The notes beneath the pieces are model-generated. The model saw only the letters and a program-made list of their open reading frames with translations, searched no databases and was not told the DNA's origin. This document shows, piece by piece, positions 8,073 through 16,720 of a stretch of 64,000 bases of DNA. Each line of letters opens with the position of its first letter. Positions within the stretch are counted from its first letter, which is position 1. A program made the position numbers and the translations under genes. Source of the DNA: Parvularcula sp039818345 (GTDB taxonomy: Bacteria; Pseudomonadota; Alphaproteobacteria; Caulobacterales; Parvularculaceae); assembly GCA_039818345.1 (NCBI GenBank), contig JBCBUC010000017.1, forward strand, positions 15,402 through 79,401, written 5' to 3'.

Positions 8073-9362
8073 ATGCTTCCCGATCGCATCACCCTTGACG
8101 AGCTCAAGGAAAAAACCCCGCAGGATCTCGTCAGTTTCGCGGAAACCGTTGGCGTCGAGAACGCCTCTGCCCTTCGTAAGCAGGACCTTCTGTTTGCGAT
8201 TTTGCGCGAGCTTGCTGACGAAGAGGTCGACATCAAAGGGTCGGGCGTCCTTGAAATCCTGCCCGATGGCTTTGGGTTTTTGCGATCGGCGGACGCGAAT
8301 TACCTCGCTGGTCCTGACGACATTTACTGCTCACCGCAGATGATCCGGAAGTTCACCCTGAAAACAGGCGACACGGTGTCAGGGGAAATCCGCAGCCCCA
8401 AAGATGGCGAGCGCTACTTTGCGCTCACGAGCCTCGACACCATCAATTTTGAGGAACCAGAAAAGGCCCGCCTCAAGGTCCACTTTGACAACCTCACCCC
8501 TCTTTACCCTGACGAACGTCTGAAGATGGAGGTTGTTTCGAAGGAATCGATGGACCTCAAAGAGAAGAAAGATCTCTCCAACCGGGTCATCGATATCGTC
8601 GCACCGATCGGCAAAGGACAGCGCTCGCTTATTGTTGCACCGCCGCGCACCGGTAAGACCGTCCTTTTGCAGAATATTGCGCACGCCATCACAGCCAATC
8701 ACCCTGAGTGCTATCTCATTGTCTTGTTGATCGATGAGCGTCCCGAGGAAGTGACCGACATGCAGCGCTCTGTACGCGGTGAAGTGGTGTCTTCAACCTT
8801 TGACGAGCCCGCCACGCGGCACGTCCAAGTCTCTGAAATGGTGATAGAAAAAGCAAAACGGCTGGTTGAGCATGGCCGCGATGTGGTGATCTTGCTCGAT
8901 TCCATCACGCGCCTTGGCCGAGCCTACAACGCGACCGTACCGAGCTCGGGGAAGGTGTTGACCGGCGGTGTGGACGCAAACGCGCTTCAACGTCCCAAGC
9001 GCTTTTTTGGTGCGGCACGGAACATCGAGGAAGGCGGCTCACTGACGATTATCGCGACGGCGCTGATCGACACAGGCAGCCGGATGGACGAGGTGGTCTT
9101 TGAAGAGTTTAAAGGCACGGGTAACTCTGAAGTCGTCCTTGACCGGAAGGTTGCCGACAAGCGCGTGTTCCCTGCGATGGATATCGGCAAGTCAGGAACA
9201 CGGAATGAGGATCGATTGATCCCCAAGGACGAGCTGGCAAAGATCTTTGTTCTCCGCCGCATCCTTTCACCGATGAATCCGCAAGACTCGATCGATTTCC
9301 TCCTCGACAAGCTGCGCCAGGTGAAAACCAACAAAGACTTCTTTGACTCGATGAACACCTAG
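8073..9362 (+). CDS. rho: Transcription termination factor Rho
   Basis: A 429-residue hexameric RNA helicase that terminates transcription. It has the N-terminal Rho domain (LDELKEKTPQDLVSFAETVG), a cold-shock-like RNA-binding domain (EILPDGFGFLRSADANY, residues about 60-76), Walker A APPRTGKTVLL, the Q-loop region with SVRGEVVSSTFDEP, and DSITRLGRAYN around residue 275. The length is close to E. coli Rho (419), with no long insertion. It lies in its usual alphaproteobacterial place between hemJ and mnmE. Confidence 0.97.
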   Translation: MLPDRITLDELKEKTPQDLVSFAETVGVENASALRKQDLLFAILRELADEEVDIKGSGVLEILPDGFGFLRSADANYLAGPDDIYCSPQMIRKFTLKTGDTVSGEIRSPKDGERYFALTSLDTINFEEPEKARLKVHFDNLTPLYPDERLKMEVVSKESMDLKEKKDLSNRVIDIVAPIGKGQRSLIVAPPRTGKTVLLQNIAHAITANHPECYLIVLLIDERPEEVTDMQRSVRGEVVSSTFDEPATRHVQVSEMVIEKAKRLVEHGRDVVILLDSITRLGRAYNATVPSSGKVLTGGVDANALQRPKRFFGAARNIEEGGSLTIIATALIDTGSRMDEVVFEEFKGTGNSEVVLDRKVADKRVFPAMDIGKSGTRNEDRLIPKDELAKIFVLRRILSPMNPQDSIDFLLDKLRQVKTNKDFFDSMNT

Positions 9363-9416
9363 AGGCTGGACGCGACCCAAGCGATTGGCGTTAAAACCCT
9401 CATGAGGGAGAACGCT

Positions 9417-9905
9417 ATGCTCGAGTTGATGTCACGGACGTGGACGCTGATTGCGCTCGTCATTGCGACCACTTTGATTGGCTATTCATTTCGTCCGGTG
9501 ATCGACGCCGCAGGCGGGGCCTTGCTCGATTTTCAGATGAATGGCGATGACGCGCTCGCTTTGCTTCGTGGGATGACCCCTGAACAAAAGACCGCGCATT
9601 TTTGGGGTACGGTGATCAACGACACGGCCTATCCCCTTGCTTATGGAAGTCTTTATGCAGGCTTGCTTTGGCGGTTCGGTGGCCCCTTGCGCCGCTGGTT
9701 GGTGTCGCTCGCTTTTGGTGCCGTCCTGTTCGATCTCCTCGAGAACACGACCCAAGCACTGGCGTTATCAGGGTGTGAAACGGTGATCGCTGCTAAGGAC
9801 ATCCTGACGCCGGTGAAGTTTGGTTTTGCGATCACTGCGGGCGTTTTGTCCCTTGTTCTGGTCTTCCTGGCGGGGATCAGAAAAATCCTTCCACGGAAGA
9901 AATAA
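9417..9905 (+). CDS. Unknown four-helix membrane protein
   Basis: A 162-residue protein not matched to a family I recognise. It has a hydrophobic N-terminal helix (LIALVIATTLIGYSF), further helices at about residues 75-92 and 98-112, and a C-terminal helix (VLSLVLVFLAGI) followed by a basic tail KILPRKK. The ATG at 9417 is preferred over the one at 9402 because GGGAG lies seven bases before it. The gene sits between rho and the DUF6489-like gene and may be co-transcribed with them. No catalytic motif is visible. Confidence 0.7.
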   Translation: MLELMSRTWTLIALVIATTLIGYSFRPVIDAAGGALLDFQMNGDDALALLRGMTPEQKTAHFWGTVINDTAYPLAYGSLYAGLLWRFGGPLRRWLVSLAFGAVLFDLLENTTQALALSGCETVIAAKDILTPVKFGFAITAGVLSLVLVFLAGIRKILPRKK

Positions 9906-9974
9906 CCTGACGCGACGGCCTCAACTGCATGTTGCCGCTTGACAGTTGAGGGGCGTCAGCGTTTGCGTCTGCCT

Positions 9975-10217
9975 ATGAAAATCTCGGTGAATATTGACTG
10001 CACGCCAGAAGAAGCCCGGACGTTGATGGGTCTGCCTGACCTGACCACCGTCAACACGGTGATCACCGATGCGCTGACGGAGCGGGTTAAAGAAAACATC
10101 GATACGTTGTCAGATCCGGTGCGGTTCTGGGAACGAGCAATCTCCACCGGCGGCCAGTCCCTCGACATGATCCAAGCGGCCTTTAAGCAGGCTACGAAGG
10201 GTGCGGGTAAGGGTTGA
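9975..10217 (+). CDS. Small DUF6489-like protein
   Basis: An 80-residue protein starting MKISVNIDCTPEEARTLMGL. This opening resembles the DUF6489 family, small alphaproteobacterial proteins of unknown function often coded beside mnmE. The rest is helical, ending in a Lys/Gly-rich tail (KQATKGAGKG). Upstream in-frame starts (for example at 9939) would add an unlikely basic extension. The TGA stop overlaps the TTG start of mnmE, so the two are probably coupled. Confidence 0.75.
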   Translation: MKISVNIDCTPEEARTLMGLPDLTTVNTVITDALTERVKENIDTLSDPVRFWERAISTGGQSLDMIQAAFKQATKGAGKG

Positions 10218-11512
10218 GCGCATCCACCATTTTCGCGCGGGCGAGTGGTGCAGGTCGCGCGGGCGTTGCTGTTTTTCGACTTTCGGGCCCCAAGGCCGGT
10301 GATGCACTGATCGCGCTCACCGGGTCTAGCGGCGCGCCTCGCTATGCTCGCCGCGTTACCGTGCGTGATGGTGACGGTGTCATCGATGATGGTCTCGCGC
10401 TCTGGTTCCCGGCCCCGGGCAGTTTCACCGGCGAGGATGTGGCAGAGCTCCAGCTTCACGGGTCGATCGCGGTGGAACGACGTCTCACCGGCGCTCTTCT
10501 TGGCCTCGGTCTGGAGCCAGCGGCACCGGGCGCCTTTACCATGCGCGCCTTTGCGGGGGGTAAGCTCGACCTCACCCAAACCGAGGGATTACGGGATCTT
10601 CTCGAAGCCGAAACGATACTTCAGCATAAACAGGCACTCAGCCAAATGCGGGGTGCGTTACGGGATTTGGCGGACAGCTGGCGCCGGGATCTGATCGAAG
10701 CCATGGCCATGCTTGATGCGGCGGTTGATTTTCCCGACGAGGACGACGTGCCCGGCGGCATCGCGGCCCAAGCCCTGCCGGCGGTGGAGCGGGTTCAGGC
10801 GTCGCTCGCCAACACCCTAGCCGGCGCCGATCGCGCGCGCCGGGTCCATGACGGCATGACAGTCGCCATTGTTGGACCACCCAACGCAGGAAAATCGACA
10901 CTTTTCAATCGGATCGTTGATTCGGAACGCGCTATTGTTTCTCCAGAAGCTGGCACCACGCGCGACATCATCTCTGAACGCTTGGAGATCGGCGGGCATC
11001 TCGTCACGCTGATCGATACCGCAGGCATCAGGGGATCCTCGACCTCCATGATCGAGAAGGAGGGGATAAGGCGAGCAGAAGAGGCTGCTCGTATGGCGGA
11101 CTTGCGGCTTTTGGCTTGGCCCTCCGATGGCGGGCCTGTGGCGGATTGGTTTTCAGCACTGGCCGAGGAGGGTGACCTTCACCTCTCCACCAAGGCGGAT
11201 ATCGGTGAACCCCGAGCGGGTGCGATGCCCGTCGATGCGGCAGACCCGCAATCGGTCGCGGCGCTGCTTGAGCGTATAAAAGAGCGGCTTGATCAACTTG
11301 CGGCGCCGGGCTTAGCACCTTCAGCCAGGCAGCAGATACTGTTGACTGCGGCATTGGAGCGTCTCAATCGGTTTGACCCCAATGCGGCCGAACCAGAGGT
11401 GTTATCGGAAGTTCTGCGGGCAGCGGCTCACCAGCTTGAGGCGTTGACGGGCCGCATTGCTCCAGACGATATCCTCGATGATATCTTTTCTTCTTTTTGC
11501 ATCGGGAAGTAG
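10214..11512 (+). CDS. mnmE: tRNA uridine-5-carboxymethylaminomethyl GTPase MnmE
   Basis: A 432-residue GTPase that works with MnmG to modify the wobble uridine of tRNAs. The N-terminal formyl-folate-binding domain opens with STIFARASGAGRAGVAVFRL. The G domain has the P-loop VGPPNAGKSTLFN near residue 221 and DTAGIR. The C-terminus ends in FCIGK, carrying the conserved Cys of CxGK. The start is TTG at 10214, overlapping the upstream TGA; the TTG, the overlap and the family-like first residues agree. The stop at 11510-11512 is followed at once by a parS site and mnmG. Confidence 0.95.
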   Translation: MSASTIFARASGAGRAGVAVFRLSGPKAGDALIALTGSSGAPRYARRVTVRDGDGVIDDGLALWFPAPGSFTGEDVAELQLHGSIAVERRLTGALLGLGLEPAAPGAFTMRAFAGGKLDLTQTEGLRDLLEAETILQHKQALSQMRGALRDLADSWRRDLIEAMAMLDAAVDFPDEDDVPGGIAAQALPAVERVQASLANTLAGADRARRVHDGMTVAIVGPPNAGKSTLFNRIVDSERAIVSPEAGTTRDIISERLEIGGHLVTLIDTAGIRGSSTSMIEKEGIRRAEEAARMADLRLLAWPSDGGPVADWFSALAEEGDLHLSTKADIGEPRAGAMPVDAADPQSVAALLERIKERLDQLAAPGLAPSARQQILLTAALERLNRFDPNAAEPEVLSEVLRAAAHQLEALTGRIAPDDILDDIFSSFCIGK

Positions 11513-11513
11513 G

Positions 11514-11529
11514 CGTTTCACGTGAAACA
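11514..11529. promoter_or_regulatory. parS: parS centromere site 1 (15 of 16 match)
   Basis: CGTTTCACGTGAAACA differs only in the first base from the consensus parS 16-mer. It fills the nine-base gap between mnmE and mnmG and covers the GTG start of mnmG. ParB (14797) should bind here, about 5 kb from the candidate origin. Confidence 0.88.
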
Positions 11530-13387
11530 AGTCGGCAAGGATCAGCGTGTCGTGGTGGTGGGTGGAGGACACGCGGGTTGTGAGGCTGCTGCTGCCGCCG
11601 CGCGCATGGGCGCGGAAACCATTCTTGTGACCCATAAGGCTGCAACGATTGGGGAAATGTCGTGCAATCCAGCCATTGGCGGGGTTGGGAAGGGCCATTT
11701 GGTTCGGGAAATTGATGCCCTCGACGGGCTGATGGGTCGCGCCATTGACCAGTCAGGTATTCAGTTTCGGTTGCTGAACCGATCAAAAGGGCCAGCCGTC
11801 CGCGGGCCAAGGGCCCAGGCCGATCGGAAGCTTTACCGGCATGCGATGCAGCGTCTTATTGCCGAGCAAGTTGGCCTTCGTGTTGTTGAAGGTGCGGTCG
11901 CTGACGTTCTTGTTCGGCAGGGGCGTTGTGCGGGCGTGATCCTGGAGTCCGGTGAGGCAATCGAATCCAGTGCGGTGGTCTTAACCTCTGGTACGTTTTT
12001 GCGCGGAATGATCCATCGGGGTGAGGAGCGGATACCTGCTGGGCGGCAGGGTGAGGGTCCGGCCAACGCGCTTGGTGAACGGCTAGAGGTGATGGGGTTG
12101 CCCATGGGTCGCCTGAAAACAGGGACGCCAGCTCGGCTCAATGGCGAGACCATCGATTGGGATCAGCTTGAGATGCAACCGGCTGATCAAGATCCCCTGC
12201 CCTTTTCCTTTTTGACCAAAAAGATCACTGTTCCTCAAATATCGTGCGGAATTACAGAGACTTCGGCTGAAACCCATGCGATCATTCGGGAAAATCTTGG
12301 TCGCTCAGCGGTCTATGGCGGGCAGATTGCTGGTAAGGGCCCGCGATATTGCCCATCGATCGAAGACAAGATCGTCAAGTTTGCGGCGAAGGACAGTCAC
12401 CAGATTTTTCTCGAGCCCGAAGGCCTTGATGACTCCACCGTCTATCCAAACGGCATCTCGACCTCCCTTCCGTGTGACGTGCAAGATCAGTTCGTGCGCA
12501 CCATCAAGGGTCTCGCGAATGTCGAGATCACGCAGCATGGCTACGCGATCGAATATGATTATGTGGATCCAAGGGCTCTTGATCGGCGGTTGGAGCTTCG
12601 GGCCCTGCCCGGCCTGTTCTTGGCTGGGCAGAACAACGGCACCACGGGCTATGAAGAGGCGGGCGCCCAGGGTCTCGTTGCTGGAACAAATGCGGCGATG
12701 CCTCACGATATCGCACCCTTCGCGGTTGACCGTAGTGAAGGCTATATCGGTGTTTTGGTGGATGATTTGGTCACCCGCGGCGTTTCTGAACCCTATCGGA
12801 TGTTCACCTCGCGTGCCGAGTATCGATTGAGCCTGCGGTCCGATAATGCAGACGACCGATTGACCCCCAAGGGTGTAGAGCTGGGCCTGGTGGGAGCCGA
12901 AAGAGCTGAGTTGTTTCACGTGAAACACAAGCGCTGGAACGACCTCCGACGTTGGGCTGATGCCACCAAGGTCACACCCAATGAGGCCGCAAAATGGGGG
13001 TTATCGATCAAGCAAGACGGGCGTCGCCGCTCAGTGCTCGATCTTTTGTCTCTGCCCGGTGTCGCTATTTCGGATCTCGAAACACCGTTTCCTGAATTGG
13101 TGGGGCTATCAGCGGACGATCGCGCGAAATTGGAGGCTGATGCGACTTATTCGGGTTTCTTGGAGCGCCAGGAGGCCGACATGGCGAGCTTCCGTCGTGA
13201 GGAAAGCCTTGTGATTCCGGCGGATTTCGATTTCCGTCGCCTCAAAGGGCTGTCCAATGAGGTGGCGGAGAAGCTCGCCCAGGCCCGCCCCGCAACCCTG
13301 GGGCAGGCTGGTCGTATCGAGGGCGTCACCCCGGCGGCCCTGTCCCTGCTGCTTGTTCATGTGAAAAACCTGACCCGTGCAGCCTGA
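11522..13387 (+). CDS. mnmG: tRNA uridine-5-carboxymethylaminomethyl enzyme MnmG
   Basis: A 621-residue FAD enzyme, partner of MnmE in forming cmnm5U34. The FAD-binding motif VVGGGHAGCEAAAAAARMG lies at residues 11-29. NPAIGGVGKGHLVREIDALDG follows the family pattern, and TGYEEAGAQGLVAG is the second signature. It starts with GTG at 11522 inside parS site 1, and codons for LFHVKH near residue 465 contain a perfect parS palindrome. It overlaps rsmG by 11 bases. Length is normal. Confidence 0.96.
   Translation: MKQVGKDQRVVVVGGGHAGCEAAAAAARMGAETILVTHKAATIGEMSCNPAIGGVGKGHLVREIDALDGLMGRAIDQSGIQFRLLNRSKGPAVRGPRAQADRKLYRHAMQRLIAEQVGLRVVEGAVADVLVRQGRCAGVILESGEAIESSAVVLTSGTFLRGMIHRGEERIPAGRQGEGPANALGERLEVMGLPMGRLKTGTPARLNGETIDWDQLEMQPADQDPLPFSFLTKKITVPQISCGITETSAETHAIIRENLGRSAVYGGQIAGKGPRYCPSIEDKIVKFAAKDSHQIFLEPEGLDDSTVYPNGISTSLPCDVQDQFVRTIKGLANVEITQHGYAIEYDYVDPRALDRRLELRALPGLFLAGQNNGTTGYEEAGAQGLVAGTNAAMPHDIAPFAVDRSEGYIGVLVDDLVTRGVSEPYRMFTSRAEYRLSLRSDNADDRLTPKGVELGLVGAERAELFHVKHKRWNDLRRWADATKVTPNEAAKWGLSIKQDGRRRSVLDLLSLPGVAISDLETPFPELVGLSADDRAKLEADATYSGFLERQEADMASFRREESLVIPADFDFRRLKGLSNEVAEKLAQARPATLGQAGRIEGVTPAALSLLLVHVKNLTRAA
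12912..12927. promoter_or_regulatory. parS: parS centromere site 2 (perfect palindrome)
   Basis: TGTTTCACGTGAAACA is an exact match to the universal 16-base parS, inside the mnmG coding sequence (reads LFHVKH). The same placement in gidA is known in other bacteria. With the near-perfect copy at 11514 and parA-parB just downstream it completes a ParABS system. Confidence 0.95.
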
Positions 13388-14015
13388 CAGCGCTGAAGAT
13401 TTTTATTCGTCGATCGATGTAAGCGATGATGAACGGCGATCGTTTGCTGCGATTGATAGCGTGTTTGTCGCCACCGCCGCCCACACGAACCTGGTTGCGC
13501 GCTCCACCATTCCTGAGCGCTGGCTTCGACACTATGCCGATAGTGCGCAGCTTTGGCCGTTGATCCCTGAAAACGCACGAACTCTTCTCGATATTGGTTC
13601 CGGCGGCGGGTTTCCCGGGCTGGTCATTGGCGCATTAGCGGAACACCGGCGACCAACCCTATGCTGCACTTTATGTGAAAGCATCCAAAAAAAGGCCGCA
13701 TTTCTGCGCGAGGCATTAAAAGCGGGGGCGTTGACCAGAACGAGTGTTGCAGCACTTCGTGTCGAGTCCCTTCAAAAAGCGCAGCACTTTGATGTCATCA
13801 CGGCACGTGCGGTGACGGCGCTTCCTAAGCTTTTGGGGTTGGCCATACCGCACCTTTCCAAGGGTGGGACCTTGCTATTTCCTAAGGGACGACGTGCACA
13901 ACAAGAGCTGGACGAGGCAAGGGAACAGTGGTCACTAGAGGTTGAGACGGTGCCCAGCACCACGGACCCCGAAGCGTCGATCCTCGTGATTCGCGCACCA
14001 GTGAGGACCTTATGA
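13377..14015 (+). CDS. rsmG: 16S rRNA (guanine-527-N7) methyltransferase
   Basis: A 212-residue SAM-dependent methyltransferase (RsmG/GidB) acting on G527 of 16S rRNA. LLDIGSGGGFPGLVIG (about residues 64-79) is the SAM-binding motif, ERWLRHYADSAQLWPL precedes it as usual, and DVITARAVTALPKLL is the second family signature. The start is GTG at 13377, overlapping mnmG by 11 bases; the stop overlaps parA by four bases. The mnmG-rsmG-parA-parB order is conserved near bacterial origins. Confidence 0.95.
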   Translation: MQPDSAEDFYSSIDVSDDERRSFAAIDSVFVATAAHTNLVARSTIPERWLRHYADSAQLWPLIPENARTLLDIGSGGGFPGLVIGALAEHRRPTLCCTLCESIQKKAAFLREALKAGALTRTSVAALRVESLQKAQHFDVITARAVTALPKLLGLAIPHLSKGGTLLFPKGRRAQQELDEAREQWSLEVETVPSTTDPEASILVIRAPVRTL

Positions 14016-14797
14016 ACCAGCCTCGTGTGCTCGCCATCGCTAATCAAAAAGGTGGCGTTGGAAAAACCACGACAACCATTAACCTTGCGACGGCCTTGGC
14101 GGCCGTGGGTGAGCATGTGGCAATCCTTGATCTCGATCCGCAGGGCAACGCGTCCACGGGGCTAGGGCTCCCGTCATCGGAGCGGTCCGGTACAACCTAT
14201 GATGTGTGGATGGGGGATGCGTCCATTGCGGAGATTATGCGGCTGACGACCGTGCCGCGTCTTGCGGTTGCGCCAGCGGGCATGGCGTTGGCGGGCGTTG
14301 AAATCGAGCTGTTGGATGACAAGAACCGTCATTTTCGCCTCAAAAAGGCAATCGAAGCGTTGGGGTATGAACAGCCCGATCTCACCTATGTCTTGATTGA
14401 TTGCCCGCCATCCCTCGGTCTACTGACGGTTGGTGCTATGACGGCTTCTGACGCGGTGCTCATTCCACTCCAATGTGAATTCTTTGCGCTTGAGGGCTTG
14501 AGCCAAATTATGCGGACAATTGATACGGTCCGTACACGCCTTAACCCACAATTGGAGCTTCAAGGTGTGGTGCTGACGATGTACGACAAGCGAAACAATC
14601 TGAGTGCGGATGTCGAAGCCGATGTGCGAACCCATCTCGGTGACAAAGTCTATCGTACCGCCATTCCGCGCAATGTTCGCATTTCGGAGGCGCCATCGCA
14701 CGGCAAACCTGCGCTTCTTTATGATCTCAAATGCGCAGGCAGTCAGGCCTATGTCCGACTCGCCAGCGAAGTGATTGGTCGGGAAAGGGCGGCGTAA
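14012..14797 (+). CDS. parA: Chromosome partitioning ATPase ParA (Soj)
   Basis: A 261-residue Walker-type ATPase that pulls or positions ParB-parS complexes during chromosome segregation. It has the deviant Walker A KGGVGKTTTTINLA (residues about 10-23), LDLDPQGNASTGLG, and the Walker B-like YVLIDCPPSLGLLTV. The short N-terminus, without a helix-turn-helix, is typical of chromosomal ParA. It shares four bases with rsmG and one with parB, so the three are coupled. Confidence 0.96.
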   Translation: MNQPRVLAIANQKGGVGKTTTTINLATALAAVGEHVAILDLDPQGNASTGLGLPSSERSGTTYDVWMGDASIAEIMRLTTVPRLAVAPAGMALAGVEIELLDDKNRHFRLKKAIEALGYEQPDLTYVLIDCPPSLGLLTVGAMTASDAVLIPLQCEFFALEGLSQIMRTIDTVRTRLNPQLELQGVVLTMYDKRNNLSADVEADVRTHLGDKVYRTAIPRNVRISEAPSHGKPALLYDLKCAGSQAYVRLASEVIGRERAA

Positions 14798-15675
14798 TGG
14801 GCAAGAAGGGTCTTGGTCGTGGATTGGAAGCCATTCTCGGTGATATGCCGCCGCCGGAGGTGGAGCCGCGGGGTAGCACATCAGAGCTTCCTGTTGCTGA
14901 AATAGCGCCGGATAAGGATCAACCGAGGAAAGCCTTTAGCGAAGATGAGCTTGAGGCTTTAGCGCAGTCGATCCGTTCGCGCGGGGTTTTGCAGCCAATT
15001 CTTGTTCGGCCGAAGGGTGCGGGCGATCACTACACGATCATTGCTGGTGAGCGCCGATGGCGGGCAGCGCAACGCGCGGGCCTTCATAAAATGCCGGCGC
15101 TTGTCAAAGAGGTCGAGCCGGGCGTGAGCGCGGAGATTGCGCTCATTGAGAACGTACAGCGTGTCGACCTCAACCCGATCGAAGAAGCGGATGCCTACGA
15201 ACGTTTGCGGGAACAGCATGGCCGCAAACCTGGTGACATCGCGGAAGCGGTGGGCAAAAGCCGAAGCCATGTCGCCAATATGCTCCGGTTGACGCAGCTT
15301 CCCGATGAGGTGCGCGGCATGGTGGTCGCCGGTGAGCTTTCCATGGGGCATGCCCGTGCTCTTTTGGGGGCAGAGGACCCGCTGGCGGTGGCAAAAACCG
15401 TGGTCAAGGGCGAGCTCTCGGTGCGCGACACGGAAAAACTCATCAGTGCCCGTAAGAAGGTGAAATCGACCCCAGAAAAGATCGCAAGAGCGGTATCGTC
15501 AGCCTCCAAGGATGCTGACACCCGGGCGCTTGAGCAGGATTTGCAGGAGGCCTTGGGTCTTGATGTAGAGATCACCCGGGTCGGCAAATCGGGCGCGGGT
15601 GAGGTGACACTCAAATATCAAGACCTTGATCAACTCGATGACATTTGCCGACGCTTAATGGGTGCGGCAGTCTGA
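14797..15675 (+). CDS. parB: Chromosome partitioning protein ParB (Spo0J)
   Basis: A 292-residue parS-binding CTPase. MGKKGLGRGLEAILGD is the standard N-terminal ParA-interacting segment. The CTP-binding region has IIAGERRWRAAQRAG near residue 85 and ALIENVQRVDLNPIEEA near 113. The helix-turn-helix follows (KPGDIAEAVGKSRSHVANML), and a C-terminal dimerisation region ends the protein. The ATG at 14797 overlaps the parA TAA by one base and gives the expected N-terminus; a start upstream inside parA is not needed. Its targets at 11514 and 12912 are 2-3 kb away. Confidence 0.96.
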   Translation: MGKKGLGRGLEAILGDMPPPEVEPRGSTSELPVAEIAPDKDQPRKAFSEDELEALAQSIRSRGVLQPILVRPKGAGDHYTIIAGERRWRAAQRAGLHKMPALVKEVEPGVSAEIALIENVQRVDLNPIEEADAYERLREQHGRKPGDIAEAVGKSRSHVANMLRLTQLPDEVRGMVVAGELSMGHARALLGAEDPLAVAKTVVKGELSVRDTEKLISARKKVKSTPEKIARAVSSASKDADTRALEQDLQEALGLDVEITRVGKSGAGEVTLKYQDLDQLDDICRRLMGAAV

Positions 15676-15679
15676 GGGC

Positions 15680-16720
15680 ATGCTCTTTACCTCCGACAAT
15701 TGGGGCGGTGTGCACCCCAATATCATGCGAGCCATCCTTGAGGCCGAAGGCGGCTTTGCCCCGGCCTATGGCAATGATGAGCTGACGGCCAAGATCAAAA
15801 AGAGATTTGAAGAGGTCTTCGAGCACGAGATCGCGATCGCCTTTGTGCCCACGGGGTCGGCCGCCAATGCGGTGGCGCTGGCACTGCTAACACCGCCATT
15901 CGGCGCAGTTTATTGCCACGAAAGCGCCCATGTCTTGATCGATGAGTGCGGCGCGCCTGAATTTTATACCGGCGGGGCAAAGGTGCTTCCTGTCTCAGGG
16001 GCCTTGGGCAAGATGACGCCCGACACCCTCGCCGCCGCGATGACGCCTTATTATCCGGTCTTGGCTCACCGCGTGCTGCCATCGGCAGTGAGCCTGACCC
16101 AGGCCACGGAGTGGGGGACGGTCTATTCGGCGGAGGACACTGAGACCCTCACAGAGTTCGCTCGCTCACGGAACCTCCGTGTTCATATGGACGGTGCTCG
16201 ATTTGCCGGCGCACTGAATGCTACCGGCGCATCCCCTGCGGAACTGACCTGGAAGGCGGGCGTTGATGTCTTGTGTCTGGGGGGCACAAAGAATGGATGT
16301 TTGGCCGCCGAAGCGGTAGTGGTGTTTGACCCCGGCCGGCAAGACGAGCTCACCGCGCGGTGCAAACGGGCAGGGCTTGGCACGTCAAAGCAGCGGTTTT
16401 TCTCAGCGCAATGGGGAGCTTATTTTGGCGATAATCTGTGGACAGATCTAGCCAGCCAAGCCCATCGGCAGTGCCAGTCCCTTGCGCAAGCCTTCCGCAC
16501 CACGAAGGATTGCGAAGTGCTGATCGACCCTGCGATCAACGAACTCTTTGTGCGCATGCCCCACGCGCGGGCGGCGTCACTACGTGATGAAGGGGCGATG
16601 TTTTACGACTGGGTGCAGCCGAGCGATGCCTATGCGGGAGAGGCCCGCCGGTTTGTCACGTCGTGGGAGACCACTGACGAGCATATCAGCGCCCTCAAGG
16701 ATGCCCTTCAAAAACCGTAG
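15680..16720 (+). CDS. ltaE: Low-specificity L-threonine aldolase-like PLP enzyme
   Basis: A 346-residue fold-type I PLP enzyme of the threonine aldolase/beta-eliminating lyase family, which cleaves L-threonine or allo-threonine to glycine and acetaldehyde. Visible are FTSDNWGGVHPNIM at the N-terminus, FVPTGSAANAVAL, a His-containing CHESAHVLIDECG, HMDGARFAGAL, and LCLGGTKNG with the PLP lysine. The start at 15680 is chosen because GAGGG lies just before it; a GTG/ATG in frame upstream at 15662 overlaps parB. The stop overlaps the convergent deacetylase gene by 13 bases. The symbol is assigned by family only. Confidence 0.85.
   Translation: MLFTSDNWGGVHPNIMRAILEAEGGFAPAYGNDELTAKIKKRFEEVFEHEIAIAFVPTGSAANAVALALLTPPFGAVYCHESAHVLIDECGAPEFYTGGAKVLPVSGALGKMTPDTLAAAMTPYYPVLAHRVLPSAVSLTQATEWGTVYSAEDTETLTEFARSRNLRVHMDGARFAGALNATGASPAELTWKAGVDVLCLGGTKNGCLAAEAVVVFDPGRQDELTARCKRAGLGTSKQRFFSAQWGAYFGDNLWTDLASQAHRQCQSLAQAFRTTKDCEVLIDPAINELFVRMPHARAASLRDEGAMFYDWVQPSDAYAGEARRFVTSWETTDEHISALKDALQKP

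Noticed and set aside
13353..13368. Degenerate parS at the end of mnmG (centre CATGTG)
   Set aside because: Only 12 of 16 bases match and the CACGTG centre is broken; kept only as a note under the parS finding.
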